The position numbers were made by a program, and so were the translations under genes. Shown here piece after piece: positions 44,677-56,373 of a DNA stretch of 64,000 nucleotides; within the stretch, counting starts at the first letter, position 1, and every line of letters begins with the position of its first letter. This stretch comes from Vicia villosa (taxonomy: Eukaryota; Streptophyta; Magnoliopsida; Fabales; Fabaceae). Below the pieces are notes generated by a model, which worked only from the letters and a program-made list of their open reading frames with translations, was not told where the DNA came from and did no database searches. The stretch is from assembly GCF_029867415.1 (NCBI RefSeq), contig NC_081183.1:66228336-66292335 (forward strand), read 5' to 3'.

Positions 44677-47600
44677 TGTCATACCCCAATTTTTAACCTA
44701 AGATACCACCTCATATCATAGCATATGCATCATTTGCATCTCTAACAAATTGCATAGCTTGTGTTTGCTACTTGTGACTCAGCAGGGTTTAATCAAGAAA
44801 TCACTCATCAGTACAAGCAACAATCAATTAGGGTTTTGTTTTCCCTTCATCTCAAAAGAACCATCTTCACCAACAATCAACATCTGGTCCTCAAAGATTC
44901 ATTTCAACAAGCTCAGAGGCTTTGAATCAACCAGATTAGGGTTTTGACTGAAGATAGCACACCCCTGACTTTTGCTCAGGATTTGACCTAATGACTTGGG
45001 ACATGACCTCAAGACCCCAAGTACATCATTTTGGCCTAATCTATTGGCTCAAGACATCTCCTACACAAGGATTGATCAACAGTGAAATTTCAAATCATCA
45101 GATTAGGGTTTTTTGAACTATCAGGGACTGAAATCAGGGATCACATTTGGGAAACCCTAGAAATTCCCAGGAAGTCAATCAAAGGTTTCAATCATCTTCA
45201 AATAATCCCTATAACAACATCCAATGGAAATTACATCTCAATTCAAGATCCACAGTCATCAATTTCATCAGGTCGACAATTAGGGTTTTTGACCTAATTC
45301 ACCTAAACCATTTACTTTTTAATCAGAACATGGTGCCACAACTTAAACAATGGCTCAAGGTCCTCCAATACATCAATATGATCCATTCATACCACTCATT
45401 TGATGAGGATAGCTTGATTCATTTGAAATCTCTAGAAACGCGGTTCGTCTGAAAACGTCAACTGTACAAGATCACCATTGACTTTTGGGGAATTTTGGTC
45501 AACCTTGACTTTTGAAGTTTTGAATCATCAATATATGATATATGAAGTAATTTGATCAAGAAAAATCAAGAAAATCAATCAAGAATCAAAAAGTCAAAGT
45601 TTGACTTTTATACTTAGAAAAAATTCTAAGTGTTTTTCAATGGTTTTTTCAAAACTTTGGAAGGGAATAACTCAAAATTTCACCTACAAACTGAAAAAAA
45701 CTTCCAACATGAAAGTTGTAGATTTTGATCCAATGAACAACTTTGTCACATATAATTTTTTTCCAAAAGATCAACCATTTAAGAGATATGGAGCTTCAAA
45801 GTTGGTATCTTTTGAAAATTTCACTTAAAACCTCATTTTCTTCAAAGTTCATGGATCTTTTTCACCCATTTCCCTAAAGGTCTTGAAGAAACTTTCAACT
45901 AGGGTTTTGAAGTGTGTAATATGAGCTTTCCAAAATGTCCAAGAGCATGAAAAAAATATGGAGCATAGCTATGGTTTTGAATTATGCATTTAGTGATCAT
46001 TTTCACTTGAAATTTCAAGCCATTTTCACTAAGTTATGAACCATTTTGCCAAATAATGCAAGTAATGATGCATCAAGACAATAATTGAAGATATTTTCTG
46101 ATTTGAAGATCAGAATGGAAGAGGATAAGAAGCTTGAAGTTTAACCATGGTTTAGTCACTTTTAACCATTATGCATTAAATGTAAAGATTCCATTTTATC
46201 TCCAAATGCCAAATCACCATTCTTTGATCAACTTGCAAAGCTTGGAGTTCAGAATCCTTGGCCTATAAATAGAGGTCCAAACTTCATTCAAATTCACACC
46301 AAAACCTCATAATCATAGGTTTTCTCTCTTCTTTCTTAAGTTACAAGTTTCATGAGTTTCAAAGAGGGAGAATTGCAATTTCCATCTCTTGCAATTTCTA
46401 AGCAAAGTGAGGGTTCTAACATCCCATAAACATCAAATGTGATGTGTTTGATCCATCCACACACCCCAAAAACACTCAAATCTCAAAATCACTACCTCAA
46501 TTCCATATATGCACATAATAAGCCTTATCATGCCAAAATCCACACAAGCTCATTTCTGACCAAGTTAATCATCCAAACACCATCCATGTACCATATATGA
46601 ACTATCCCAATCATCATCCCTGACCTGTAACTCCAAAATCACCAAGTTTAATCCTCACTTGAGTCCTACTGCAGATCGGGTACCACAAACTGATCAAGAG
46701 GTTTTCAATCCACTCCAAGTATCCAAACATGTTCCATAAGGTCCACTGAAGGTGTTCAGATCAAGAAACAACATCTGGAATCCCTCATTTGCAGAATTCG
46801 ATCCTCAGTTGTGCCGTTTTTAAGGTAAGTGTTCATGAACTTCAAACTCTATCATACATGCATCATAAATGAAAAATTGAGTTACCATCTTGTTTCTGCA
46901 CCATCACTGAATAATAACCCTCAATCAATTGCATCATATCATGATCATACACGATTTCACAATGATTTGTCATATTAGGGTTCTTCGTGTTCATCAGAAA
47001 ATTAACCATCTTAGAACAAAAATAAATGAAATTAAAGATCACCATCATGTTCCTTATGGAAAATCGAGTGAAATAGACCCTTTACTTGTTCAAATTGGTT
47101 CAGTTTCAGAAAAATTCAAAATCAAAATAGGGATGTGTTCTTGGCGCCATTTTTTGTTCATAAGTTTCAAATACTTGTTTTTGAATATAATTAAATGAGT
47201 GTGTATCATAAACAAGTTGCGCGCGCAGCTCAGTTAGTTGTTGTTTTGAGTAGTGAACCTCAGGGCGTGGGTTCAAACCCTGGCAGGACCAAAACCCAAT
47301 TTTTTTTATACTTATTTTCTTCAATTTCTTTACAACTTCAATTAATTATTTAACCAATCAAAATTCATCATTTTCACTTCATTTTTTTTACACTTCTTAT
47401 TTAATAGGTATATTTTAAGAACATCCAAAAAAATCACAAAAAAATATTAATTTAATACATTTTTAATTAAGTTTAAAATGACATATTTTTAAGTATTTTT
47501 TATACTTTAAAATTTGTTTTTTTCATTTGATTTTTCAAACTTAATCACTTGTAAATATTTTGTGATCAAACCCTAATTATTTAGGTCTTAATTAAGCATG

Positions 47601-49467
47601 AAATTTATTTTTTATCTTAATTAAGTTGACTCTTGTCAAAATTCAAACCGTTTTAAAACAAACGATCACAATTTTTCAAAACGATAAACCGTTTCTTTTT
47701 GGTTTTTCTTTTCAAAAGAAACTATTGATTAAATCTTTTTGGATTGATCAATTGATTTTCAAACATGGGCCTCTCGAATATTAGAGAGTATAAGTCCGTT
47801 TCCTTTTTCTTTGTACAGTTTTTCTTTAAACAGAAAACTTCTTTCAAAACAAAACTTTCAAACTGTTTTCAAAACGACGAAACCTCGCGTTCTTTAACAA
47901 AACAATCAACCATGTTTTATAAAATACCATGGGCCTCCATGTAGGTATAAGTCCCAAGCCCCTTTGTAAATGCCTGTTTATATAGCTTTGAATAAACTCA
48001 AGTGGGTCTCTCCCCGAGTATAAGTCCCGAGCCCCCCGTGTATACAAATGGATCATGCTTACAGGTATATTTCATTCATAAACTCCATTGTATACACACA
48101 CCTTGTCATATATAACTGTTCATACTTGTCAATATTTGTTCATGTACTTGTTCATATTTGTTCGTACTTGTTCATATTTGTGATTGTGTTACATATACTT
48201 GTTCAACTTAGTACAACACTAGGTTCCCCATAGCCTCCTATTGGGCTTCGTGCAAAGAATCTCCCTAGTTTAGGTTAGGACATAGAGTATGGTTTCCCGG
48301 TGAAATCGCTCTAAGAGCTCAAACCAACTATACCATGCCTCCCCTTGGGCTTTGTACAAACGAGTGTCCCTCCCATAGCCTCCTCTTGGGCTTACAATGC
48401 AAGGACCCTCGATAGTCCCTCCCATAGCCTCCTCTTGGGCTTACAATGCAAGGACCCTCGGATAGCCTCCTCTTGGGCTTCGTACAAGGACCCACGGGCT
48501 TCTTATAAGCATCCCCAATATCCAAAACAAATACCCTAGGAGATTAGACATTTATCATCTCTATGATAGGAGTATCTCTTCTATATCATCACAAACAATC
48601 AATCAATCAAATAACTCTTTTTGCCACAAGGCTGGCTAATCAATCAAACCTTTTTTTTGCCACCATACTGGCTGATTAATCAAAGTTTTTGTCACAAGGC
48701 TGACTTCATTGAAACTTTTGCCACAAGGCTGGCTGATTAATCAAAACTTTTTGTCACAAGGCTGACTTCATTGAAAGTTTTTGCCACAAGGCTGGCTAAA
48801 AAGCATCTTTATCATTCTAAGCACCATAAGTGGCATGGCCCAGGGCTTATAATGAAAAGATTTTCAAACAAAAATCAAACAGATGTATGTGATGATATAG
48901 ATTAGATACATCGAACATTTAGATGACATTTGTCTCTTATCCTTTGCTTCCACTAGCATAAGTGGGAACTACGATTGCTCTGACTTTCTCAACATCCCTT
49001 TGAGAATACGTAGGCACAAGGTCGTATCCTTGGCGAGCAAAACTTCTCCCTCAAACCATTCAAACCTTAGCACCCGTAGACCCGAGCTACAGATGCTCTG
49101 ATTCCCTCTAGGGGATATGTATGCAGAGGATCGCGATGATCTTTGCGAGCATAATCAAACAAACACATTAGGTCCCACCTATTTCACAAGAACCTCTCAA
49201 TAACATGGAATGAAAAACATAGAAAAGAAACCTATAGAGTACTATAGATACGTTGGGTGCTAATACCTTCCCTTCGTATAACCAACCCTCTTACCCAAAG
49301 ATCTCTCCCCCACTTTTAAGGTTATTGCAGCTTTTTTCCTTTTCCTACTTTGGAAACAATAAAAAGTTTGGTCGGAACAAAAGAAAAATCATTTTTTGAG
49401 CACTCGAGCCCAAAGAAGGCATCAGGTGTCTCATCCCGAAAAAAAGATACGATTTTTCCCCGCAACA
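44677..49467 (+). repeat. Ogre 3' LTR
   Basis: 4791 bp, aligning to 28265-33054 at a constant offset of 16,412 up to a single extra T near 47393. It includes copies of the TATA box (46263), tRNA-like module (47213-47307) and the two hairpin motifs (about 48965-49155). It ends CCCCGCAACA, with A where the 5' LTR has G. Confidence 0.96.
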
Positions 49468-49472
49468 AATTC

Positions 49473-49937
49473 TACCCATCATAATCTAAATCTATTCAGT
49501 TATTAGGGATTAACAGTCAAAATTCCAATCCAAAAGATGAACACAACAACAGAACATGGAATCCATTGATCTAAACAATACTACCAATCTATACTATTAC
49601 ACATAATACAATAATATAGATTAAATGGAGAGTCCCCCCTTACCTTAGACAATTTCTTGATCTTTGGTCTCTCCCTCTTCAGTTTTCCTTCACGTTCTTC
49701 ATTCCCAAAACTTCTGTTCTTTCACGTTCTTTCTTTTCCCCCAATTCCTTATTATTTTATGAAAAATAATAATATTAAGATTAGTAAAAGCTTTACTAAA
49801 TCACACCCCCTTCTTTACTATTTCCTCACTATAGCCCAAATGCCATAAACCATTATTTTCCACAAAATTCTTAATAATTCTAATTATTAATTCAATATTC
49901 CAAATTAAATTAATATTAAAATTATACGGGTGTTACA
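49473..49937 (-). repeat. Tekay 5' LTR, second part
   Basis: 465 bp that continue the LTR beyond the Ogre insertion, matching 9527-9989. It ends with GTGTTACA, next to the GGTGG flank. Confidence 0.93.
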
Positions 49938-49942
49938 GGTGG

Positions 49943-52143
49943 ATAGTATGGTTTAGTACCAGAGTGATGACTTGGATGTTGTAATGTATTAACCGATGTA
50001 TGTAATGCATGACTTATGTATATTCGCATGATGCTCCAATGCTAGGTTGTTGGTAACCAAAAGCGTATATAGCTTGCTAAAGTTGTAAGGTTGTTAGGAG
50101 AAAGATTTGTTCGAGGTTGTAAAGTATGAGGATGCCTTTTCCTCATGATGTGCGTCTTGCCCCGGTTTGACCCTTTGAATTACTCCACGCTTTTGAATTT
50201 TCGAAGTCCTCCATGTCTTTCACCTTTTGCAATTTGCACCTTTAACCTTTTCGAGGTTCTCCAAACCTTTAACCTTTGGAGATTCTCCATACCTTTAACC
50301 TTTTGAGGTTCTCCACACCTTTAACCTTTTGAATTGTTTACCTTATGGATTTGATATCCAATGCCCCAATGTTTAGTGGAAAAAAAGATGCCTATGATCT
50401 CCAAGCCATGAAGGAAGTTCCCCGAGAAATAACCTTGTCATATGCTTCGACGTTTAGATTGAAGGGCATGCCCTTGATATCCAGGATATGGAGGGATATC
50501 CATAGTGTTCTATCCTTTTGAATTTGAAATCTTCCCATGTTTGACATGCCCCTATTTATTATTGCTTCGATATGTGACCCAGTCGATTGAACCTTAGGAT
50601 GAATGCCCCTAGTTAATAGGATCCTTGATCGCATGCCCCTGTAATCCTTGAAATTTTGCCCCTGTTTAGGAAAACCCTCTGGACGTGGTTTCCCCATTCA
50701 AGAGTCTTTATCAGAAGTGATTTCCCTTGATTAACCAATTTCGAGATCTTCTTGATGCTAAGTGTATATTCGTAGATGACGTTGTACCCTTTGAGAAGTA
50801 ACTCTAATGCAATGCGTATGCAAGTTTTGAAATCGAAGTCCGTTATGAATTAGAACAATATGATTAGAAATGAATGTTTGAAGAAACGTAGTGGTTAGAA
50901 ATAGTTTTAACAAACCTAGGAGTCAGTATAACAAAATCCTGCTTAATATGCTTTCGTAGTTAACCTTGCCTCAATTAGGACTTTTGAATGTTGTAACTTG
51001 GCCTGGTTCATGGTTTAAGAAACAACGGATATAAGGCTCAAGATTTATTTAACCCACCCCTTTCTCCTTGATGTTCTACCAAATCCTAAAAATTCGCCTA
51101 ATCCAATGAATGTGCTTTGTATGTAAGAGAATCGTTTCAGTTCTGATGTTGAGCAGAAGCCTTAGTAAAGATCCAAGCGCCGATGAAAAAAATGTTGTAG
51201 AGATCCAAGCATTGATGGGAAGCTTCGATGATTTAGCGGTCACAATATTATCCTTTGTATATCGCCTTTGTTTTGTTTTTATCCCTTATTTTTGCATGAA
51301 CCAATTCCTTTGAGTTTGATCCATCGGGATGCCCTAATTTTTGCCTAAGTCTTTTGTTTTCTTTCATGTAATTGTCCATTCTGACTTAGCGGGCGCTTTC
51401 CTCCTTTTTTTTAGTGCTCCTTTTGAAATATTGATCCTCGGATATTGAATGTTGTGACTGCCATGTTGATTTTGATTTGTAAGCTCCGACTTTGATACGT
51501 CCTCGATCTTGAATGATGTAGTGAGGAAGAAGATGTTGTGAATGGTATCTCCATTGCTTCCTCATTTTTGATGAATGCGAGGAAAAAGATGTGCTTAAAC
51601 CTTTGCTTGATCCTTATGCTTGAACTTTTGCTTCAACCTTTGCTTGACCCTTTCCTTAAACCTTTGCTTGAATCCTTGCTTGGATTGACTAGTTCTCTTG
51701 ACAATCAAAATACACCATTGAATTAATCGAAATCTACCCTGCCCCTGGTTGAAATCAAGGTTTATTTGAAAAGTAGAAACAAACTCCAACTCCTGGCTCG
51801 AGGGGGTGACGAGGGATTAACATCCATATATCTCCACTATTTAGGAATTGAAATAATGCTTGTACATCATCGGCTCGGTCTTACCTTGAAGGCATACGTT
51901 TAGCGAGATTTAGTTATTTGCATTCGTCATTCTCTCTTAAGTTTGTTAGTAATTGAGAATTGAAATTGAAAATAGAAGTGTGCGAGTGGAAAGTCGTAGT
52001 AGTGAGCGAATGAAGCGAATGAATTGACTCCAAAACCTGCATGGTCATCCCATTAGAATTGCTAATCCGAAGGTACAACTTTTATCCTGAGTAACACTTA
52101 GCGATCGTAGGGGTTGAAATTCTGAGCATGACAAAACCTATTG
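49943..52143 (-). other. E_B interior: non-coding part shared with E4
   Basis: No coding domain. At 50190-50335 there are four units with CCTTTAACCTTTTGAGGTTCTCC. Matches to E4 are found at 50890-51070, 51320-51400, 51735-51930 and 52010-52110 in the same order. At 51590-51690 an 18-bp CTTGAACCTTTGCTT motif is repeated about six times. Open frames in this region are short and lack known motifs. Confidence 0.6.
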
Positions 52144-52151
52144 ATCTTAGG

Positions 52152-52869
52152 TAGGGATGTCAATTGCATCTGTTAATGGGGATCCCTGTGGGGAATATCT
52201 GTGCGGATATCCGAAGTTGGGGATTTTTTTCCCCGTGGGGATGGGGATGGAGGGAAAAGTTCCCCCGATAACACTTTGGGGCGGGGATTGGGAAAGTATC
52301 CTCCGTCCCCGTGGATTCCCCGACTCCGAAGATATATGTTAATTTATATATTTTATATATTATATAATTATATAATTTTACAATGTATTATAAAATGAAG
52401 AGTCATTAGAAGTTATAGATTTGTCACACATAATCAACCACTTGCGCTGGACGACATCGGTATTGTGGTAGTAAATTAGTGGAAGCACGGTAGCAAGAAG
52501 TTATGTTACTATTTATTTATTTTTACATAAAAAATATTAGCAACATCAAGTTCTTTTGCTTTTTTTATTTATTATTGATGCAAGATGTATTTTGATTTTT
52601 TTTTATAAAATAAAGACACAAATATATGCGTTTTAAAAAATACGGAAAAAAAAAACAAAATACTAGTGTCATAGTTTTGATCAAAAAGTGTAGAAATTTT
52701 CTTAAAATTCGATCTCCGTGGATATTCTCTGGGGATCTGTGGGGATGGGGATGGAGGGAAATATTCCCCCGTGGCGGGGATTGGGGATGGGGATGGGGAC
52801 TAAATTTAGGGGCGGGGCGGGGAGTGGAGAAGCATCCTCCGAACAATATCTGCCCCGTTGACATCCCTA
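52152..52869. mobile_element. hAT-type MITE, 718 bp
   Basis: Terminal inverted repeats TAGGGATGTCAA (52152) and TTGACATCCCTA (ending 52869), flanked by a perfect 8-bp duplication ATCTTAGG (52144-52151, 52870-52877). Eight-base duplications and TAGGG ends are the marks of hAT elements. No transposase is present. The inner ends are G-rich (GGGGATGGGGATGG near 52237 and four consecutive G4 runs at 52776-52799), and the centre is AT-rich. Confidence 0.95.
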
Positions 52870-52877
52870 ATCTTAGG

Positions 52878-53680
52878 GACAATCTCCTTTGTAAATCCGT
52901 TGACCTTGTTTTACTCCTTAGTAGAAGTAAAGGGTAATCTCGAATTCTCCTTGGGCATGTCAAATCGGTCGGGAATAGATTGTTAGCGGTGGGTTTTCGT
53001 CGTTTCGGAACTTCATGAGTTTCCTTTGACTGAACCTCTTTTTCTTTTCCTAAGGATAGTATCACACCGTTCGCAACCTTCATAGTTTATAGATTGATAG
53101 AGAACACCTATGACCCTTTTGTCCCTTGGTGGGGAGTTAACATATGTCGCCTTCCCTCCATCGTATTTATGCATCTTTGTTCAGGATATTGCCCCCAGTT
53201 GGACTAATCCTTGCACCAAAGTTATCGTAGAGCGTCCTTGTAAGCTTTACTATGTTCGTAGATGAACCCCTTTATGACTAGATACCCCTTGAGTGTATCT
53301 ATGAGGGAGCTTCTTTGTTGAACTAATCCTTGCTCGACGATAACCTTTGTTGTATTTACGATCCTGTTATGACAAGGCCTGGACATGTGGCTGGCATGGT
53401 GAAAGGCATCTTCTTTTTCCTTTGAAAGACCAAGCTCATTCCCAATAATTTATCCTCCTTTCTCCATAGTTTAGGATCCTTTTGATTTTTTTTCGCGGGT
53501 CTCGGGAAATCGGCTAGCGCGGTAAGTACAAATATAGGCGAAGGTAGAATGCAAATGTAGATGTATGAATGCATGAAAATGCAAATGCATGCAAAAGACT
53601 CCCTTTTTTGTATGCTATAACTCCTTATATGCAATGCAGACGTGCGACATATATAATCCTAAGGATAGCCTATGCGGATT
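52878..53680 (-). other. E_B interior after the MITE, no gene recognised
   Basis: Continues E_B. Two versions of a segment with GACTAATCCTTGC and TTGTAAGCTTTACTA/TTGTATTTACGAT (53200-53260, 53320-53365) suggest a repeat of about 125 bp. A minus-strand frame entering the MITE shows no known domain. Confidence 0.45.
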
Positions 53681-53739
53681 TTGAGGTAACATTAGACCCT
53701 AGCGAAATCCTTGTAAGTTATACGTTATAGCGCGCCAAT

Positions 53740-54440
53740 GGAAATCCCTTAGATCAGGGAGTGTGTAGAAGGTAGCAATTGGTGACCGTTCAAGACAGTC
53801 ACCAAATCTCATGGCCATCGAGAGGTTGTTCGACTTGTACCAATGAAGTTGTCCCTCGTGGGAAGGTTCTCTATGCGGAACACAACTTATCTAAGGAAGA
53901 TATCGAACGAAATGAAAATCCCTACAGGCTAGGGATAAAAGATGTATAGATGGAAATCCAAACCCTACACAAGTTAATGGGTGCGCGGGAGCAAGCACGG
54001 GTTGACCGTTCAAGACAGTTACCAGCCCTCATAGCCATCGTGAAGCCAATCAACGTGCATTAATGAGGATGTCCTTCAGGGTAAGGACACGTCATTGTAA
54101 AAACACATGGACATAAAAGAAAGTCCCTACAGGCTAGGGAGTGCGTAGGAGCAAGCACAGGGTGACCGTTCAAGACAGTCACCAGATCTCATGGCCATCT
54201 AGAGGCCAATTGACGTATGCAAACGAAGATGTCCTTCGTATGAAGGATTCAATTTTAGAAATAGAATCCCTACCGGCTAGGGAGTGCGTAGATGTAGACA
54301 CGAAGTGACTGTTCAAGAAGTCACTAGGTCTCATGGCCATCGAGAGGCCAATTGACGTGCATAAATAGAGGTGTCCTTCATGGGAAGGACATGATCTTGG
54401 AAATAGAGTCCCTATAGGCTAGGGAACGTGTAGAAAAACC
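53740..54440. repeat. Irregular tandem repeat near the E_B primer-binding site
   Basis: Four to five degenerate units contain TCCCTACAGGCTAGGGA, GTGACCGTTCAAGACAGTCA, TCATGGCCATCGAGAGG and GATGTCCTTCGTGGGAAGGA, spaced about 130-235 bp. Several of these are imperfect inverted repeats (CCCTACAGGCTAGGG; TGACCGTTCAAGACAGTCA; TCCTTCGTGGGAAGGA). Confidence 0.75.
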
Positions 54441-55107
54441 TGCAATGTATAAATTGCACACATATAATAAGCACATAAGCACATAAGCCTTAGGTTCATA
54501 GGTTTGACGTAACGGCTTAGGTGCCTACCCTTCCCATTGGTATGTTCTAGAAGGTCTCATGGGGTCGTTCGTAGCCTTTGAGACTTTTTGTATCTTTGGA
54601 TTTTAGAACAACTCATTTATCCATGAGGTTCGAGTTTTAGGGGTAGGTTCCTAGAGAGATCAGCTAAATACCAAGTCCTGCCCTCAACAAAGTCAAGCCT
54701 CGTATCAGACATTTCCGGATATCTAACCCACTTTGAGTGGAATTATAATAAGACTCGTAGGCGATGTAATTCCCCTCTGGTCTTAAATATAATTCCCACA
54801 CTTAGGTTTAACAACAATTTTATATATATCCCAGCAATGCAATAAAACAGCAGATATTAAAATAAACAAATATTTATTTAAATTGCTGTAAATAAATGAA
54901 AATGCTATAAATAAATGAAATTGCAAATAAATAAATAAATAAATAAAATTTAAATATTTATAAAAAAAACCATAAACCCTAATCCAAAACCCTAAAATGG
55001 CAAATTAGCTAAACCCTTAAAAATTAACTAGAAACCTAAATAATTAACCAAAAACCTAAACCCTGTCAAAACCCATAGGAGCATAATAATTCACCATTAT
55101 AGTTATC
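54441..55107 (-). other. E_B leader, no gene
   Basis: AT-rich, with a run of AAATAAAT repeats at 54925-54950 and AACCCTAAA-like strings at 54975-55075 that resemble telomere-type repeats by composition only. No frame. Confidence 0.55.
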
Positions 55108-55123
55108 CCCAGCAGAGTCGCCA
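55108..55123 (-). other. E_B primer-binding site (tRNA-Arg type)
   Basis: The minus strand reads TGGCGACTCTGCTGGG just after the LTR end, identical to the E4 site over this length. Confidence 0.9.
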
Positions 55124-55371
55124 GTTGTAGCAACCTGCCCTAAAAATTAGATTTTAGAGTCGCCACTTATTCTACCAGGGCGAATAGGAAACCCTACGCA
55201 GTTAAGAGATCGGGGTAAGATATTATATTCAGGTCGAGGGAAGGTGTTAGGCACCCTCAATCCTTTCCTAAGGTTTTATCGAAGGTAAGGTTTATGGCTA
55301 ATAAAGAAAGGTGACAGAAAGTTAATAGGGTAGATGGCAAAATTTGAACCTGATTAGAATTTGGGGGAAGG

Positions 55372-55436
55372 GGACTCGCCTTGTTGCCAAGTGCCTACGT
55401 ACCTCCTTATGGAGGATCAGAGTCTACGTAGTTCGG
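55372..55436 (-). promoter_or_regulatory. Two-hairpin motif, E_B LTR
   Basis: Sense strand: CGAACTACGTAGACTCTGAT, stem CCTCC/GGAGG with loop ATAA (plus 55402-55415), TACGTAGGCA, second stem CTTG/CAAG with loop GCAA, then GGCGAGTCC. Flanks match the E4 and Ogre motifs while the stems differ on both sides. Confidence 0.7.
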
Positions 55437-56373
55437 GGCAGGGTTGTACGCCTTAGAATTTGATATGAAGTGGTTTGAAGGTATTTTGAGCTACCTTATC
55501 GAAGTGATGAAAATCCGTAGTTTTACAAGGCATTTTGAATTACCCTATTCGCAGTTTCAAAATACGCAGTATTGAAGAGATGAGTGTTTTAAGATTTGGC
55601 GTACAACCCTGATTTAATATGTTTCCGTTAGGTGCGATGATCAATAGGTTTGATCACCATAATTAACGGATTCGATGAAGGATTGCTGACCATTCTGGTC
55701 GATGGATTCGATCATCACGAACAGCAAATAAAATATATTTCAGTTTTAGATAATTAAATTACTAGTTTTATCATTATCTCTCATAATCAGTAGATTTGAT
55801 TATTACACGATAACGAATTTCATTATTGTATTTTATTGCTTTATTTCTCGCCAATGCGGTCATTAGGTATGATCGGATCGAAGAGAAAATTAACTAAGGA
55901 TCAATTGAATAAGAATTAATGTTTTTGCCAAATGGCCAGTGGGATTGGGCAAACCCTAATACTTTGATAACCTATCTAGGGTTTTTGTGATTTATAATTA
56001 AAGTTGATTAAAATAAATTAAATCGAATAATCGAAATAATCGGGAAAATAATTCTAAACCCTAGTCATTAACCTAAACCTAATTATATTATTAACTCAAT
56101 TCTTAAAAAAAATCAAGTTATATACATATAGCAAATATATTAAGTTTCAATTATTAATTACACAAACTAATATAAAACAAATAAAAAAACCTGGGGCTCA
56201 ATCATGTGCAGTGCATCCCTGATAGTCCATGGTGGACCTGCAGACCCACATGCGTCAGATCTGATAATGGTGGGATCTTGTGGCTGCTGGTGGAGGATGT
56301 ATTGTGAACCTTCTCATGTCGCGCGCACCAGAACTGCAAAGAAGAATTGTGGAAAAATAAAGCAAGGGCCAGG

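Larger units (their letters stand above)
28265..49467 (+). mobile_element. Ogre retrotransposon, full length, recent, non-autonomous
   Basis: 21,203 bp with LTRs of 4790 bp (28265-33054) and 4791 bp (44677-49467). The target duplication AATTC is perfect (28260-28264, 49468-49472). The primer-binding site starts TGGCGACTT (33061) and the polypurine tract is AAATAGGGGCATC. ORF1 lies upstream of Gag, as is diagnostic for Ogre, and the pol region has a second RNase H before integrase (Tat lineage). By eye the LTRs differ at about 16 bases plus one 1-bp indel. RT fingers and palm are deleted, the protease Asp is lost, and frames carry three TGA stops and one frameshift. Confidence 0.96.
8144..49937 (-). 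mobile_element. Tekay-type Ty3/gypsy chromovirus, interrupted twice
   Basis: Minus-strand element with LTRs at 8144-9989 and at 26868-28264 plus 49473-49937, both TGTAACAC...GTGTTACA. It has an initiator-Met primer-binding site at 26851-26863 and a polypurine tract at 9990-10002. Pol order is Gag, zinc knuckles, protease, RT, RNase H, integrase, chromodomain. The chromodomain end and three CCHC knuckles fit the Tekay (del1) clade. Flanks are AGTGG (8139-8143) and GGTGG (49938-49942), a 5-bp duplication with one mismatch. Two Ogre-type elements are inserted (11687-24036 and 28265-49467). Without them the element is about 8.2 kb. All frames contain stops. Confidence 0.93.

Noticed and set aside
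52157..52937. Open frames in and near the MITE on both strands
   Set aside because: They follow G-rich repeats and cross the MITE boundary; no transposase motif.
54960..55080. Telomere-like AACCCTAAA strings
   Set aside because: Irregular and mixed with other A-rich words; not a tandem TTTAGGG array.
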